Numbered from the stretch's first letter, positions 51,742-61,060 are shown. The stretch is DNA of 64,000 nt from Rhodopseudomonas rhenobacensis (GCF_014203125.1 NZ_JACHIH010000025.1:17331-81330), one strand, 5' to 3'. Program-made: numbers and translations. Notes: generated from the sequence alone by a model not told the origin.

Positions 51742-53354
51742 ACCAGACCACGCCCTTGCCGATCCCGTCGCTGGTGCCGGAGACCGCGCCGTTCTCCGAC
51801 GAGCAGCGCGCCTGGCTGAACGGCTTCTTCGCCGGCTTGGTGTCGTTGGATAGCGCAGGCGTCACGCCGCTCTCGTCCGAGCAGGCGGCTGCGCTGATCG
51901 GCGGAGGTGCGACGGCGCCCGCCGCGGACGACGATGGCGGCGCGCCGTGGCACGATCAGAGCCTGCCGCTCGCCGATCGGATGAAGAGCGCGGAGGACAA
52001 GCCGCTGCGCTGGAAGCTGATGGCGGCGATGGCGCAGCAGGATTGCGGGCAATGCGGCTATGACTGCAAGAATTACTCGGGCGCGATCTTCGCCGGCAAG
52101 GAGACGCGGCTGAACCTCTGCGTGCCGGGCGGTAAGGAGACCTCCCGGATGGTGAAGGCGCTGGCCGAGCAACTCGGCGCCGCGCCGCCGGCAGCTTCGA
52201 CGCCGGCCGCCGCTGAAGCCACACCCGCCACGCTGCCCGCGCCCGGCTATTCGCGCGACAATCCGGCGACCGCCACCGTGCTGTCGTGCCGCAAGCTCAA
52301 CAAAGTTGGCTCGGAGAAGGAAACCTGGCACGTTGAATTCGATCTCGCGTCGTGCGGGCTCGACTACGCCGTCGGCGATTCCTTCGGCGTGTTTCCGACC
52401 AACGATCCGGCATTGGTCGATGCGGTGATCAAGGCGCTCGGCGCGCCGGCAGATTTCCCGATCGGCGGCCGCGCCTTGCGCGACGTGCTGCACGACGGCG
52501 TGTCGCTGGCGCCGGCGCCCGACATGCTATTTCAACTTTTTTCCTACATCAGCGGCGGCGAACGCCGGAAGCTGGCCCGTGCGCTCGCCAATGGCGAAGA
52601 CCCGCACGGCGACGCCGCGACGCTCGACGTATTAGCCGCGATCGAAAAATTCGCCGGCATCCGCCCGGATCCGGAAGCCTTCATCGAGGCGCTCGATCCG
52701 TTGCAGCCGCGACTGTATTCGATCTCGTCGTCGCCGAAGGCTACGCCCGGCCGGCTCTCGCTCACCGTCGATACGGTGCGCTACATCATCGGCAAGCGGC
52801 AGCGGCTCGGCGTCGCCTCCACTTGTCTTGCCGAACGCTTCAAGCCCGGCGATGCGGTGCGGGTCTATCTGCAGAAGGCGCACAACTTTGCGCTGCCCGC
52901 CGATCCCAACGTGCCGATCATCATGATCGGCCCCGGCACTGGCGTAGCACCCTTCCGCGCCTTCCTGCACGAGCGTCAGGCGATCCATGCGCCGGGCCGC
53001 AACTGGCTGTTCTTCGGCCATCAACGCTCGCATTGTGATTTCTTCTACGACGACGAATTCAAGGCGATGAAGACGTCGGGGCTGCTGACGCGGCTGACGC
53101 TGGCGTGGTCGCGCGACGGCGATCAGAAGATCTACGTGCAGGACCGCATGCGCGAGGTCGGCCGCGAGCTGTGGGCGTGGCTGGCCGACGGCGCAATCCT
53201 CTACGTGTGCGGCGACGCCAAGCGGATGGCCAAGGACGTCGAGCTGGCGCTGGTCGATATCGTGGCGCAGCACGGCGCGCGGACGGCGGCGGAGGCCACC
53301 GCCTTCGTCGGCGAGCTGAAGAAGGCCGGCCGCTATCAGCAGGACGTCTATTGA
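51738..53354 (+). CDS. Fe-S/FAD/NADPH reductase (CysJ-like without flavodoxin domain)
   Basis: A 538-residue protein. Residues 95-132 hold a four-cysteine Fe-S motif (Cys103, 106, 110, 128; DCGQCGYDC then LCVPGG) like PF04060 domains. From about 180 it is a CysJ/cytochrome P450-reductase-type FAD-NADPH module: GDSFGVFPTND, RLYSISSSP, GVASTCLAERF, IGPGTGVAPFRAF, and a C-terminal QQDVY. The FMN flavodoxin domain of CysJ is missing, replaced by the Fe-S motif. Placed between nirA and the nitrate reductase gene with overlaps on both sides, it probably passes NADPH electrons to one or both. Confidence 0.88.
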   Translation: MNQTTPLPIPSLVPETAPFSDEQRAWLNGFFAGLVSLDSAGVTPLSSEQAAALIGGGATAPAADDDGGAPWHDQSLPLADRMKSAEDKPLRWKLMAAMAQQDCGQCGYDCKNYSGAIFAGKETRLNLCVPGGKETSRMVKALAEQLGAAPPAASTPAAAEATPATLPAPGYSRDNPATATVLSCRKLNKVGSEKETWHVEFDLASCGLDYAVGDSFGVFPTNDPALVDAVIKALGAPADFPIGGRALRDVLHDGVSLAPAPDMLFQLFSYISGGERRKLARALANGEDPHGDAATLDVLAAIEKFAGIRPDPEAFIEALDPLQPRLYSISSSPKATPGRLSLTVDTVRYIIGKRQRLGVASTCLAERFKPGDAVRVYLQKAHNFALPADPNVPIIMIGPGTGVAPFRAFLHERQAIHAPGRNWLFFGHQRSHCDFFYDDEFKAMKTSGLLTRLTLAWSRDGDQKIYVQDRMREVGRELWAWLADGAILYVCGDAKRMAKDVELALVDIVAQHGARTAAEATAFVGELKKAGRYQQDVY

Positions 53355-56041
53355 TGAACGCGCTGCCCCCGCATCCGCTCGCGGTGAAAACCACCTGCGC
53401 CTATTGCGGCGTCGGCTGCGGCATCCTTGCCAGTCCCGATGGCCGCGGCGGTGCATCGATCGCTGGAGATCCCGCGCATCCGGCGAATTTCGGCCGGCTG
53501 TGCTCGAAGGGCTCGGCGCTCGGCGAAACGTTGGGCCTTGAAACACGTTTGCTTCATCCGATGCTACGCGACGACGACGGCGCATTGAAGCGCGCGTCGT
53601 GGGACGTGGCGCTCGGCGCGGTCGCCGACGGTTTTGCGCGGGTGATTGCCGAGCATGGGCCGGATTCGGTGGCGTTCTATCTCTCCGGGCAATTGCTGAC
53701 CGAGGATTACTACGTCGCCAACAAGCTGATGAAGGGCTTCATCGGCTCGGCCAATGTCGACACCAATTCGCGGCTCTGCATGGCGTCTTCGGTCGCCGGG
53801 CATCGCCGCGCCTTCGGCGCCGACGTGGTGCCGGGTAGCTACGCCGATCTCGACGAGGCCGACCTGGTCGTGCTGGTCGGCTCCAACGCAGCCTGGTGCC
53901 ATCCGGTGCTGTATCAGCGGATGCTCGCCAACAAGCGCGCCCGCGGCACCAAGATCGTGGTGATCGATCCGCGCCGCACCGAGAGCGTCGAGGCCGACGA
54001 TCTGTTTCTTGGGCTCGCCCCCGGCATGGATGTCGCGTTGTTCAGCGGCCTGTTGGTGCACCTCGCCGACACGCTGGCGCTCGACTACGGCTATATCGAC
54101 GCGCACACCGCGAACCTCACCGAAGCTTTGGTGCGGGCGCGCGAGATCGCCCCCGACATCGCCGCGACCGCGCGCGCTGCCGGGCTTGCCGAATCCGATG
54201 TGGAGATATTCTTCGCGCTGTTTCGCAACACGCCGAAAGTGGTCACCTGTTTCTCGCAGGGGGTCAACCAATCGGCGCAGGGCACCGACAAGGTCAATGC
54301 CATCATCAACTGCCATCTCGCCACCGGACGGATCGGCAAGCCGGGCATGGGGCCGTTTTCGCTGACAGGGCAACCCAACGCGATGGGCGGCCGCGAGGTC
54401 GGCGGGCTCGCCAATCAGCTCGCGGCGCAGATGGATTTTACGCCGGACAACATCGACCGCGTCGGCCGGTTCTGGCGCGCGTCGCAGATGGCGCAGCGCG
54501 ACGGGCTGAAGGCGGTGCAGCTGTTCGAGGCGATCGCGCGCGGCGAGATCAAGGCGCTGTGGGTGATGGCGACCAATCCCGCGGTGTCGCTGCCGCGCGC
54601 CGGCACGATGCGCGAGGCGTTGCGCCAGCTCGAGCTGTTAGTTATTTCGGAGAACGTCGCCGGCAACGACACGCTCGATGCAAAGCCGCATGTGCTGCTG
54701 CCGGCCGCGGCGTGGGGCGAGAAGGACGGCACCGTCACCAATTCGGAGCGCAGAATCTCGCGGCAGCGCGCCTTCCTGCCGCTGCCCGGCGAAGCCCGGC
54801 CGGACTGGTGGATCGTCGCGCAAGTGGCGCTGCGCATGGGCTTTTCGCACCCATTCAACTATCAATCCGCCGCGGAGATTTTTCGGGAGCACGCCGCGCT
54901 CTCGGCGTTCGAGAACGACGGCGACCGCGCCTTTGATATCGGCGCGTTGGCGGCGCTGAGTGATGAAGCTTTCAATGCGATGGAGCCGGTGCAATGGCCA
55001 GCGCGCGCGGGCGAAGCGATTGGCGAGCCGCGGTTGTTTGCGGAGGGCGGATTCTTCACCGCGGATCGCCGGGCGCTATTGATCGCGCCGGAAAAGCCCA
55101 GCCCGCACGAAGCCCTATCGGCGGAATTTCCGTTCCGGCTTAACACCGGGCGGGTGCGCGACCAGTGGCACAGCATGACCCGCTCAGGGCTCAGCCCGCG
55201 GCTCGCCGCGCACCGCCCGGAGCCGTTCGTCGAGCTGCACAAAAATGATGTGGCAAACCTGGGGCTGGTCGACGGCGGTCTCGCCCGGGTGACGACGGCC
55301 CATGGCAGCGTCATCTTGAAGGTCGTCGTCAGCGACGGTCAGCGGCCGGGCTCGCTATTCGCTCCGATCCATTGGAGCGATGCCGCCGCGTCCTCCGCGC
55401 GGGTCGGCGATCTGGTGGCGGCGATCACCGATCCACTTTCCGGACAGCCCGAGGCCAAGGCGACGCCGGCTGCGATCGCGCCGGTCGTGTTCGGCACGCG
55501 CGGCTTCGCGCTCACTCGAACGCCGTTGACGCTGCCCTCCGAAAGCTGGTGGTCGCGCGTCACGCTGCAGAACGGCCATGGCCTGCTGTTCGCCAGCAAC
55601 GACGCGCCGGCGGCGTGGCGCGCGCGGGCGCTGGAGATGTTCGGCACCGCCGAACTCGCCGAATATGTCGACGAGCCCGCCGGGCTGTATCGCGCCGCCG
55701 CATTCCTCGACGGCCGGCTGATCGGCTGCCTTTTCATCGGGCCGGCAGCGGTCGCACCGCAATGGGATGCGGTGAAGGCGCTGTTTGCAGAGGATTTGCT
55801 CGATGCCGCGCAGCGCCGCGCGGTGCTGTCGGGCAAATCCGTCGCCGGCCTCATCGATGCCGGGCCGATGGTCTGCGCCTGCTTCGGCGTCGGGCTGAAC
55901 ACGATCCGCGCGGCGCTCGCGCGCGGCGAGGCCACCACGGTCGAGCAGATCGGCCGGCGGCTACGCGCCGGCAGCAATTGCGGCTCCTGCCTGCCGGAGC
56001 TGCGGCGCCTGGTCGACGCCGGCATCCAACAGCCCGCCTGA
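53354..56041 (+). CDS. nasC: Assimilatory nitrate reductase, catalytic subunit
   Basis: An 895-residue molybdopterin (bis-MGD) enzyme reducing nitrate to nitrite in the cytoplasm. The N-terminal 4Fe-4S ligands are Cys15, 18, 22 and 50 (TTCAYCGVGC, RLCSKGS). The Mo site region has NTNSRLCMASSV-type sequence with Cys as expected ligand. A C-terminal BFD-type [2Fe-2S] domain has Cys841, 843, 876 and 879 (VCACFG, NCGSC). No signal peptide. It is last in the nitrate operon; its start overlaps the stop of the reductase gene. Confidence 0.96.
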   Translation: MNALPPHPLAVKTTCAYCGVGCGILASPDGRGGASIAGDPAHPANFGRLCSKGSALGETLGLETRLLHPMLRDDDGALKRASWDVALGAVADGFARVIAEHGPDSVAFYLSGQLLTEDYYVANKLMKGFIGSANVDTNSRLCMASSVAGHRRAFGADVVPGSYADLDEADLVVLVGSNAAWCHPVLYQRMLANKRARGTKIVVIDPRRTESVEADDLFLGLAPGMDVALFSGLLVHLADTLALDYGYIDAHTANLTEALVRAREIAPDIAATARAAGLAESDVEIFFALFRNTPKVVTCFSQGVNQSAQGTDKVNAIINCHLATGRIGKPGMGPFSLTGQPNAMGGREVGGLANQLAAQMDFTPDNIDRVGRFWRASQMAQRDGLKAVQLFEAIARGEIKALWVMATNPAVSLPRAGTMREALRQLELLVISENVAGNDTLDAKPHVLLPAAAWGEKDGTVTNSERRISRQRAFLPLPGEARPDWWIVAQVALRMGFSHPFNYQSAAEIFREHAALSAFENDGDRAFDIGALAALSDEAFNAMEPVQWPARAGEAIGEPRLFAEGGFFTADRRALLIAPEKPSPHEALSAEFPFRLNTGRVRDQWHSMTRSGLSPRLAAHRPEPFVELHKNDVANLGLVDGGLARVTTAHGSVILKVVVSDGQRPGSLFAPIHWSDAAASSARVGDLVAAITDPLSGQPEAKATPAAIAPVVFGTRGFALTRTPLTLPSESWWSRVTLQNGHGLLFASNDAPAAWRARALEMFGTAELAEYVDEPAGLYRAAAFLDGRLIGCLFIGPAAVAPQWDAVKALFAEDLLDAAQRRAVLSGKSVAGLIDAGPMVCACFGVGLNTIRAALARGEATTVEQIGRRLRAGSNCGSCLPELRRLVDAGIQQPA

Positions 56042-56119
56042 AACAAGCGGGAACTAACTGCAAGGATGGCAATTGTTCCGATGTGATTGATCACACCTTG
56101 TTGCTTAGTTGGAGGTCCC

Positions 56120-56638
56120 ATGGACACCGAGAAGACCACGCCGTCGGCCGATGAAGCCGACGCCGCAGAGACGACGACCGCCGAGAAGCCGAAGCCGCTG
56201 GTCGACAACCTGATCGACATCGTGATCGACGGCGCCGCTGCGCTGGCGAAGGGGGCGGCCAAGACGGCGGCGAAGCGCGTCGTCAAGTCGGCCGGCAAGA
56301 CCCGCCCCGGCAAGGCGATCGAGTCGGTGACCAAGGCGGTGACCCAGGCCGCGCCGAAGACCGCGAAGAAGGCGGCGAAGAAAGCCGCCAAACAGACCGC
56401 GAAAACCGGCCGCGGCAAGACCGCCGGCAAGCAGGCCAAGATCGGGAAGACCGCCAAGTCTGCAAAGACCGCCAAGTCTGCAAAGACCGCCAAAGCCGGC
56501 AAGAAAGCCGGCAAGGCTTCCAAGACCGCTAAGGCGGCGAGCAAGAAAGTCGGCAAGTCGGCGGGCAAGACGTCCAGCGTCAAGAAAGCCAGCGCCAAAA
56601 CATCGGCGAAGCGCGGCAAGAAGTCCGGCAAGCGCTAA
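56120..56638 (+). CDS. Lysine/alanine-rich histone-H1-like protein
   Basis: A 172-residue protein. The first 60 residues include a helix (LVDNLIDIVIDGAAALAKGA). The rest is made of KAAKK, KTAKSAKTAK and KASAKTSAKRGKK repeats, very basic and disordered, like the C-terminal tail of eukaryotic histone H1 and the bacterial Hc1/AlgP group. It should bind DNA or RNA without sequence specificity. GGAGG stands 4 bp before the ATG at 56120. A tandem 15-bp duplication (AAGTCTGCAAAGACCGCC-like, near 56452-56484) gives the AKSAKT repeat. Confidence 0.82.
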   Translation: MDTEKTTPSADEADAAETTTAEKPKPLVDNLIDIVIDGAAALAKGAAKTAAKRVVKSAGKTRPGKAIESVTKAVTQAAPKTAKKAAKKAAKQTAKTGRGKTAGKQAKIGKTAKSAKTAKSAKTAKAGKKAGKASKTAKAASKKVGKSAGKTSSVKKASAKTSAKRGKKSGKR

Positions 56639-56705
56639 GCGTCGGGCGCAAAACCTCCGCCGCCGCAGCGTGAACCTTTGCGGCGGCGTCGGCGTTAGGA
56701 AATCC

Positions 56706-56912
56706 ATGTCGGACGCTGTGGATTATTTCCGGGCCTATGCACGCCGCGCCATCTGCCGCGCGCGGGCGATGCCGTTCGGCCGCAGCAAGCGGCTGCAGCG
56801 CGTGATCGCGCGGATCTATCATCTGCTCAGCAAGGAAGCCGCCTGCGGTCCGAATCTGGATCACATGGCGGATTTCCGCGCCGCGGAGAAGCTGGAGAAG
56901 ACACTGCATTAG
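56706..56912 (+). CDS. Small basic hypothetical protein
   Basis: A 68-residue helical, arginine-rich protein (VDYFRAYARRAICRARAMPF, RVIARIYHLLSKEAACGPN). TAGGA lies before the ATG at 56706. A hairpin (CGCCGCCGCA/TGCGGCGGCG, about 56657-56689) separates it from the histone-like gene. Family not recognised. Confidence 0.55.
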   Translation: MSDAVDYFRAYARRAICRARAMPFGRSKRLQRVIARIYHLLSKEAACGPNLDHMADFRAAEKLEKTLH

Positions 56913-56966
56913 TATGGCTGGCGCATGTGCATAGTGGATTGATGCGCTTCGCAATTAGTTCGAGAG

Positions 56967-57083
56967 TGTCATCCCGGGGCGCGAGCGGCGTAAGCCGCGA
57001 GTGAACCCGGGATCCAGTACTCACCGGCCTGGGATACTGGATTCCGGACTTGCTCGTTCTTCGAACTCGCAATCCGGAATGAC
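56967..57083. repeat. Palindromic intergenic repeat, family B copy 3
   Basis: Bounded by GTCATCCCGGGGCGCGAGCG and AATCCGGAATGAC, with GAACCCGGGATCCAGTACTC and its partner GATACTGGATTCCGG inside. Less symmetrical than the copies at 10220 and 19930. Confidence 0.82.
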
Positions 57084-57181
57084 TGCCACATACGGGTCAG
57101 ACGCTGTAATCCTCACTGCGAATGCTCCGGTATGGACGCCCGCTCGCCGTCCCTCGCCAACGGCCGCGACGCATCCCCCGC

Positions 57182-57952
57182 TTACTTCACCTTGATCCAG
57201 GTCGGCGCGTGGTCGCTGGCGCCTTGCTGGCCGCGCACCGCGCGATCGACCCCGGCGTCGCGCAGCCGCGGCGCGAGTTGCGGGCTGAGCAGCAGATGGT
57301 CGAGCCGCAGCCCGGCGTCGCGCTCGTAGCGCTGCCGCATGTAATGCCAGAACGTGTAGATCCTCTGGTCGGGATGCAGCTCGCGCAGCGCGTCGGTCCA
57401 GCCCTGCTTGACCAGCTTGGCAAACGCCGCGCGGCTCGCCGGCTGTACCAGCGCATCGTCGTTCCACGACTTGGTCGGATAGATGTCGAGCTCGGTCGGC
57501 GCGACGTTGAAATCGCCGGCCAGCACGATAGGAATGTCCTGCTGCAGCAATTTGCGCGCGTGAGCGTTGAGCCGCTTGAACCAGGCCAGCTTGTAGTCGA
57601 ATTTCGGACCCGGCTGCGGATTGCCGTTCGGCAGATACAGGCAGCCGACCAGAATGCCGTCGATCGCCGCTTCGATGTAGCGGCTCTGCACGTCTTTGCG
57701 ATCGCCGGGCAACCGCCGCTGCGTCACGATCGGCGCGGCGCGGCGCGACAGGATCGCCACCCCGTTCCAGGTCTTCTCGCCCTGCCACACCGCGTGATAG
57801 CCGGCGCCTTCGATCGCCTGCGCCGGAAACTCGGCGTCGCTGCATTTCAATTCCTGCAGGCAGACGATGTCGGGCTTCACCTGCTTCAGCCAGCGCAGCA
57901 GGTTGGGCAGCCGGCGGTTGACATTGTTGATGTTGAAGGTCGCAATTTTCAT
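57182..57952 (-). CDS. xthA: Exodeoxyribonuclease III
   Basis: A 256-residue exonuclease III/AP endonuclease for base-excision repair. Motifs: MKIATFNINNVNRRL, CLQELK (metal Glu), YLPNGNP, GDFNVAPTELDIYP (Asp/Asn), LRLDHLLLSP and SDHAPTW (catalytic His). ATG at 57952; upstream codons in the open frame belong to the repeat at 58010. Confidence 0.95.
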   Translation of the reverse strand: MKIATFNINNVNRRLPNLLRWLKQVKPDIVCLQELKCSDAEFPAQAIEGAGYHAVWQGEKTWNGVAILSRRAAPIVTQRRLPGDRKDVQSRYIEAAIDGILVGCLYLPNGNPQPGPKFDYKLAWFKRLNAHARKLLQQDIPIVLAGDFNVAPTELDIYPTKSWNDDALVQPASRAAFAKLVKQGWTDALRELHPDQRIYTFWHYMRQRYERDAGLRLDHLLLSPQLAPRLRDAGVDRAVRGQQGASDHAPTWIKVK

Positions 57953-58009
57953 CGGCACCAGGATTGTCGGGCTGCCGGGACGGAACCGGAAGCCGGGGCG
58001 CTTGAGTTC

Positions 58010-58115
58010 GTCATTGCGAGGATCTCTTGCGACGAAGCAATCCAGGCCACGCAAGAAGCCCCTGGATTGCTTCGCTGTTCGGCCGGCGCTGCGCGTCGTC
58101 CTCGGCTCGCAATGA
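58010..58115. repeat. Palindromic intergenic repeat, family D
   Basis: Bounded by CGTCATTGCGAG and CTCGCAATGAC, with inner arms GAAGCAATCCAGG and CCTGGATTGCTTC. A type common in Bradyrhizobiaceae genomes; only one copy is in this window. Confidence 0.8.
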
Positions 58116-58226
58116 CACTGCAGCTATGCAGTTATGCTCCCGACTGATCGCGCCGCTTCCAGCGGTACCTTATAGCCGCCGCACGCCTCCGTCTCCCGCG
58201 TTAGTTGCACATCAGTCTCATTAAAA

Positions 58227-58240
58227 TTGACCCCTATCAA
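58227..58240. promoter_or_regulatory. FNR/FixK-type box for the cytochrome c peroxidase gene
   Basis: TTGACCCCTATCAA matches TTGAT-N4-ATCAA with one mismatch. Its centre lies about 41.5 bp before a transcription start predicted near 58275 from the -10-like TAGAAT at 58263-58268, the classical class II activator position. It implies induction under low oxygen. Confidence 0.7.
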
Positions 58241-58341
58241 TTCGCGGTGAACGCCGCTCTGTTAGAATACGAGTAGTTAGCAAAAGCGGCTGGTCTACGC
58301 TCCTGGGCTGGGGGTGGCCGCCCGCATCACCGGGGGCTCTC

Positions 58342-59337
58342 ATGAGAATTTCTAAAGCGCTGCTGCTCGCGACGACGCTCTGTATCTCGACGCCACTATG
58401 GGCCGCACCGGCCGACGAGCCGATCCAGCCGTTGCCGGCGGCGGTCGTCAAAGACGCCAAGCTGGTCGAACTCGGCAAGAAACTGTTCTTCGATCCTCGG
58501 CTGTCGCTGTCCGGCTTCATCTCCTGCAATTCCTGCCACAACCTGTCGATGGGCGGCTCCGACAACCTGAAGAGCTCGATCGGCCACAACTGGCAGAAAG
58601 GCCCGATCAACTCGCCGACGGTGCTGAACTCGAGCCTCAACGTCGCGCAGTTCTGGGACGGCCGGGCGCTGACGCTGCGCGACCAGGCCGGCGGTCCGAT
58701 CGCCAATCCCGGCGAGATGGCCTCGACCCACGAATTGGCGGTGGCGACGCTGCAATCGATCCCGGGTTATGTCGGCGAGTTCAAATCGGTGTTCGGCAAC
58801 GACAAGGTGACGATCGAAGAAGTCACCAAGGCGATCGCGGCGTTCGAGGAAACCCTGGTCACGCCGAATTCGCGGTTCGACAAATGGCTGAAGGGCGACA
58901 AGAAGGCGCTGACCCCGACCGAACTCGCGGGCTACGAGCTGTTCAAGGAGTCCGGCTGCACCGCCTGCCACAACGGCTCGGCGGTCGGCGGCAACACCTT
59001 CCAGAAGATGGGCGTGATGGCTCCCTACAAGACCACCAACCTGGCGCAGGGCCGCATCGCGGTGACCAAGGCGGAAGCCGACCGCTTCAATTTCAAGGTG
59101 CCGACCTTGCGCAACGTCGAACTCACCTATCCCTACTTCCACGACGGCGAAGCCGCGACCTTGACCGAGGCGGTCGAGACCATGGGCCGGATCCAGCTCG
59201 GCAAGACCTTCACCCCCGAGGAGAACAGCAAGATCGTCGCCTTCCTGAAGACGCTGACCGGCGATCAGCCGGACTTCAAGCTGCCGATCCTGCCGCCGTC
59301 GACCGACAAGACCACGCCGCCGAAGCCGTTCGACTGA
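58342..59337 (+). CDS. ccpA: Di-haem cytochrome c peroxidase
   Basis: A 331-residue periplasmic peroxidase with signal peptide (ISKALLLATTLCISTPLWAA) and two haem-c motifs, CNSCH and CTACH. The peroxidatic part has FFDPRLSLSGFISCNSCH and NSPTVLNS. It reduces hydrogen peroxide using cytochrome c electrons. Length and motifs are typical. A terminator follows. Confidence 0.95.
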   Translation: MRISKALLLATTLCISTPLWAAPADEPIQPLPAAVVKDAKLVELGKKLFFDPRLSLSGFISCNSCHNLSMGGSDNLKSSIGHNWQKGPINSPTVLNSSLNVAQFWDGRALTLRDQAGGPIANPGEMASTHELAVATLQSIPGYVGEFKSVFGNDKVTIEEVTKAIAAFEETLVTPNSRFDKWLKGDKKALTPTELAGYELFKESGCTACHNGSAVGGNTFQKMGVMAPYKTTNLAQGRIAVTKAEADRFNFKVPTLRNVELTYPYFHDGEAATLTEAVETMGRIQLGKTFTPEENSKIVAFLKTLTGDQPDFKLPILPPSTDKTTPPKPFD

Positions 59338-59373
59338 GCGTAACGCGGGATACCAGGACCCCACGACGACCAC

Positions 59374-59406
59374 AGGCCCGATGGCAGCGATGCCGTCGGG
59401 CCTTTT
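59374..59406. terminator. Terminator after ccpA
   Basis: A 13-bp stem AGGCCCGATGGCA/TGCCGTCGGGCCT (one G-T pair) with a GCGA loop, followed by TTTT on the plus strand. The convergent hydrolase gene ends at 59430, so it may serve both strands. Confidence 0.85.
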
Positions 59407-59429
59407 GATTAGCGCAGGCTTGCGCGCGC

Positions 59430-60365
59430 TCAGCTGAAACGGGCTGTGCCGGCGCGCCGCCGGTCCGGTGCGCGGCAGGCGGCGTCGAGAAAGGCCAGCA
59501 GCTCGCCCGCATAGGGCGCGAGCGCCTCGCGCAGATCGTGGTCGCCATCGACCGGCAACAGCCGTGCGTCCGGCGATGCCGCGGCCAGCCGCTGCGCATC
59601 GGAAAACGGCACGGTGGCGTCGTCACGGCCGTGCACCAGCAGCACCGGGCATCGCACGGCGGCGATGGTGGCGAGCGGCGCGATGTCGTCGAACCGCGCG
59701 CCGATCACCTGCTGCACGTGGCGCAGCACGTACCAGCCGATCACCGGAACGGGGATGCGATGCTCGGCCATCCAGCGCTGCATCACCTCGCGCGGATGCG
59801 CGAAGGCCGACAGGCTGACCACCGCGCGCACGTCGTGGCAGCGCGCGGCGTGCAGCAGCGTCGCGGCGGCGCCGACCGAATGGCCGAGCAGCGCGAGGCG
59901 GTCCGGCGCGATCCCCGGCCGCGCGCGCAGCCAGGCGAGACCGGCGGCGATATCCTCGGCAAAGCGCGGCATCGAGGTGAAAGTCTCGTCGTCGCTGCGG
60001 CCGTGGCAGCGGGCGTCGATCAGCAGCACCGCGTAGCCCGCGGCATGCAGCGGCGGCACCACCGGCCACATCTGCGCGGCGTTGGAGCCCCAGCCGTGCA
60101 TCACCAGCACCGCCGGCGCCGGCCGCGCGGCGGCCGGCGGCGGCTCCACCAGCCAGCCGAACAGCGAGCGGCCGCCCGGCCCGGCAATCCGGACTTCGCT
60201 GACGCACGCCGCCGGCAAGCCGTAATCCGCAGGGCCGTGCTCATGCGGCAGCCGCGGCGCGCGCAAGCCGCGCAGCAGCGCGTGACGCGCCAGCCGATGC
60301 GCGCCCCATAGCGTTGCGGCACTCGCCGCCAGCGTGGCTGCCAAGAGGGGAAGGCTGAGAGTCAT
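59430..60365 (-). CDS. Membrane-anchored alpha/beta hydrolase
   Basis: A 311-residue alpha/beta hydrolase with an N-terminal hydrophobic segment (LPLLAATLAASAATLWGA). It has VLVMHGWGSNA (oxyanion), DARCHGRSDD, nucleophile elbow LLGHSVGAAA, acid region LLVHGRDDATVPF and final VDGDHDL with the His. Probably an esterase or peptidase-like enzyme; substrate unknown. ATG at 60365; a much longer frame upstream covers the rhodanese gene in antisense and is rejected. Confidence 0.85.
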   Translation of the reverse strand: MTLSLPLLAATLAASAATLWGAHRLARHALLRGLRAPRLPHEHGPADYGLPAACVSEVRIAGPGGRSLFGWLVEPPPAAARPAPAVLVMHGWGSNAAQMWPVVPPLHAAGYAVLLIDARCHGRSDDETFTSMPRFAEDIAAGLAWLRARPGIAPDRLALLGHSVGAAATLLHAARCHDVRAVVSLSAFAHPREVMQRWMAEHRIPVPVIGWYVLRHVQQVIGARFDDIAPLATIAAVRCPVLLVHGRDDATVPFSDAQRLAAASPDARLLPVDGDHDLREALAPYAGELLAFLDAACRAPDRRRAGTARFS

Positions 60366-60536
60366 TGGCGCTGCATCTTTCCGTCGTCGGCGGTCGCTCC
60401 ACACCACACTACCGGAGTGGATTATTCTCTCGCCTTGGTAACTAATGCAAAGCCTTGCTCTCAAGCCGCTTTCGATTGCAAGAATTTCCTCTTTGGCGCT
60501 TAGATCGCCGCACCCTTTCCGCAGATGGAGACCCCG

Positions 60537-60914
60537 ATGAAGACGGTACAAATGATGGTCGCCGAGGCCGACGCCGAGATCCCGCGGATCAGCCCGGACG
60601 AAGCCAAGACGCTGCTCGGGCGGCCGGACGTGCTGTTCCTCGATGTCCGCGAGCCCGGCGAAGTGGCAGCCTCCGGCAAGGTGCCGGGTGCGCTGGCGGT
60701 GCCGCGCGGGCTGGTGGAGTTTCGTGCCGATCCCACCTCGCCGCTGCACGACGCCGCCTTCGACCGCGCCAAGACCGTGGTGACCTATTGCGCCTCCGGC
60801 GGCCGCTCGGCGTTGGTCGGCAAGTCGCTGAAGGAGATGGGCTACGGCACCGTGCGCAACCTCGGCGGCTTCAAAGGCTGGATCGACGCCGGCGGCGAGG
60901 TCGAGAAGGGCTGA
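60537..60914 (+). CDS. Rhodanese-domain protein
   Basis: A 125-residue single rhodanese domain with active-site Cys in CASGGRSALVGK, LFLDVREPGE and GGFKGWIDAGG. It handles persulfide sulfur. ATG at 60537 with GGAG upstream. The next gene is a molybdoenzyme, whose family often needs a sulfurated Mo centre; a link is only suggested. Confidence 0.9.
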   Translation: MKTVQMMVAEADAEIPRISPDEAKTLLGRPDVLFLDVREPGEVAASGKVPGALAVPRGLVEFRADPTSPLHDAAFDRAKTVVTYCASGGRSALVGKSLKEMGYGTVRNLGGFKGWIDAGGEVEKG

Positions 60915-60927
60915 GCAGAACCTGAGC

Positions 60928-61060
60928 GTGCCCGGACGCAGCGCAGCACGCCGCGCTTGCGGCGTGGTGCGCTGCAGAGCCGGGGCCGTTACGGAACGCG
61001 ACGCTCGGAACGGTCCCGGCTCACGGCGCAGCGCAGAGCGCTGCACCGCGTCCGGGACAC
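60928..61060. repeat. Palindromic intergenic repeat, family A copy 2
   Basis: Bounded by GTGCCCGGACGCAG and GCGTCCGGGACAC, with GAGCCGGGGCCGTT and GGAACGGTCCCGGCTC inside, as in 37072-37195. Confidence 0.82.
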
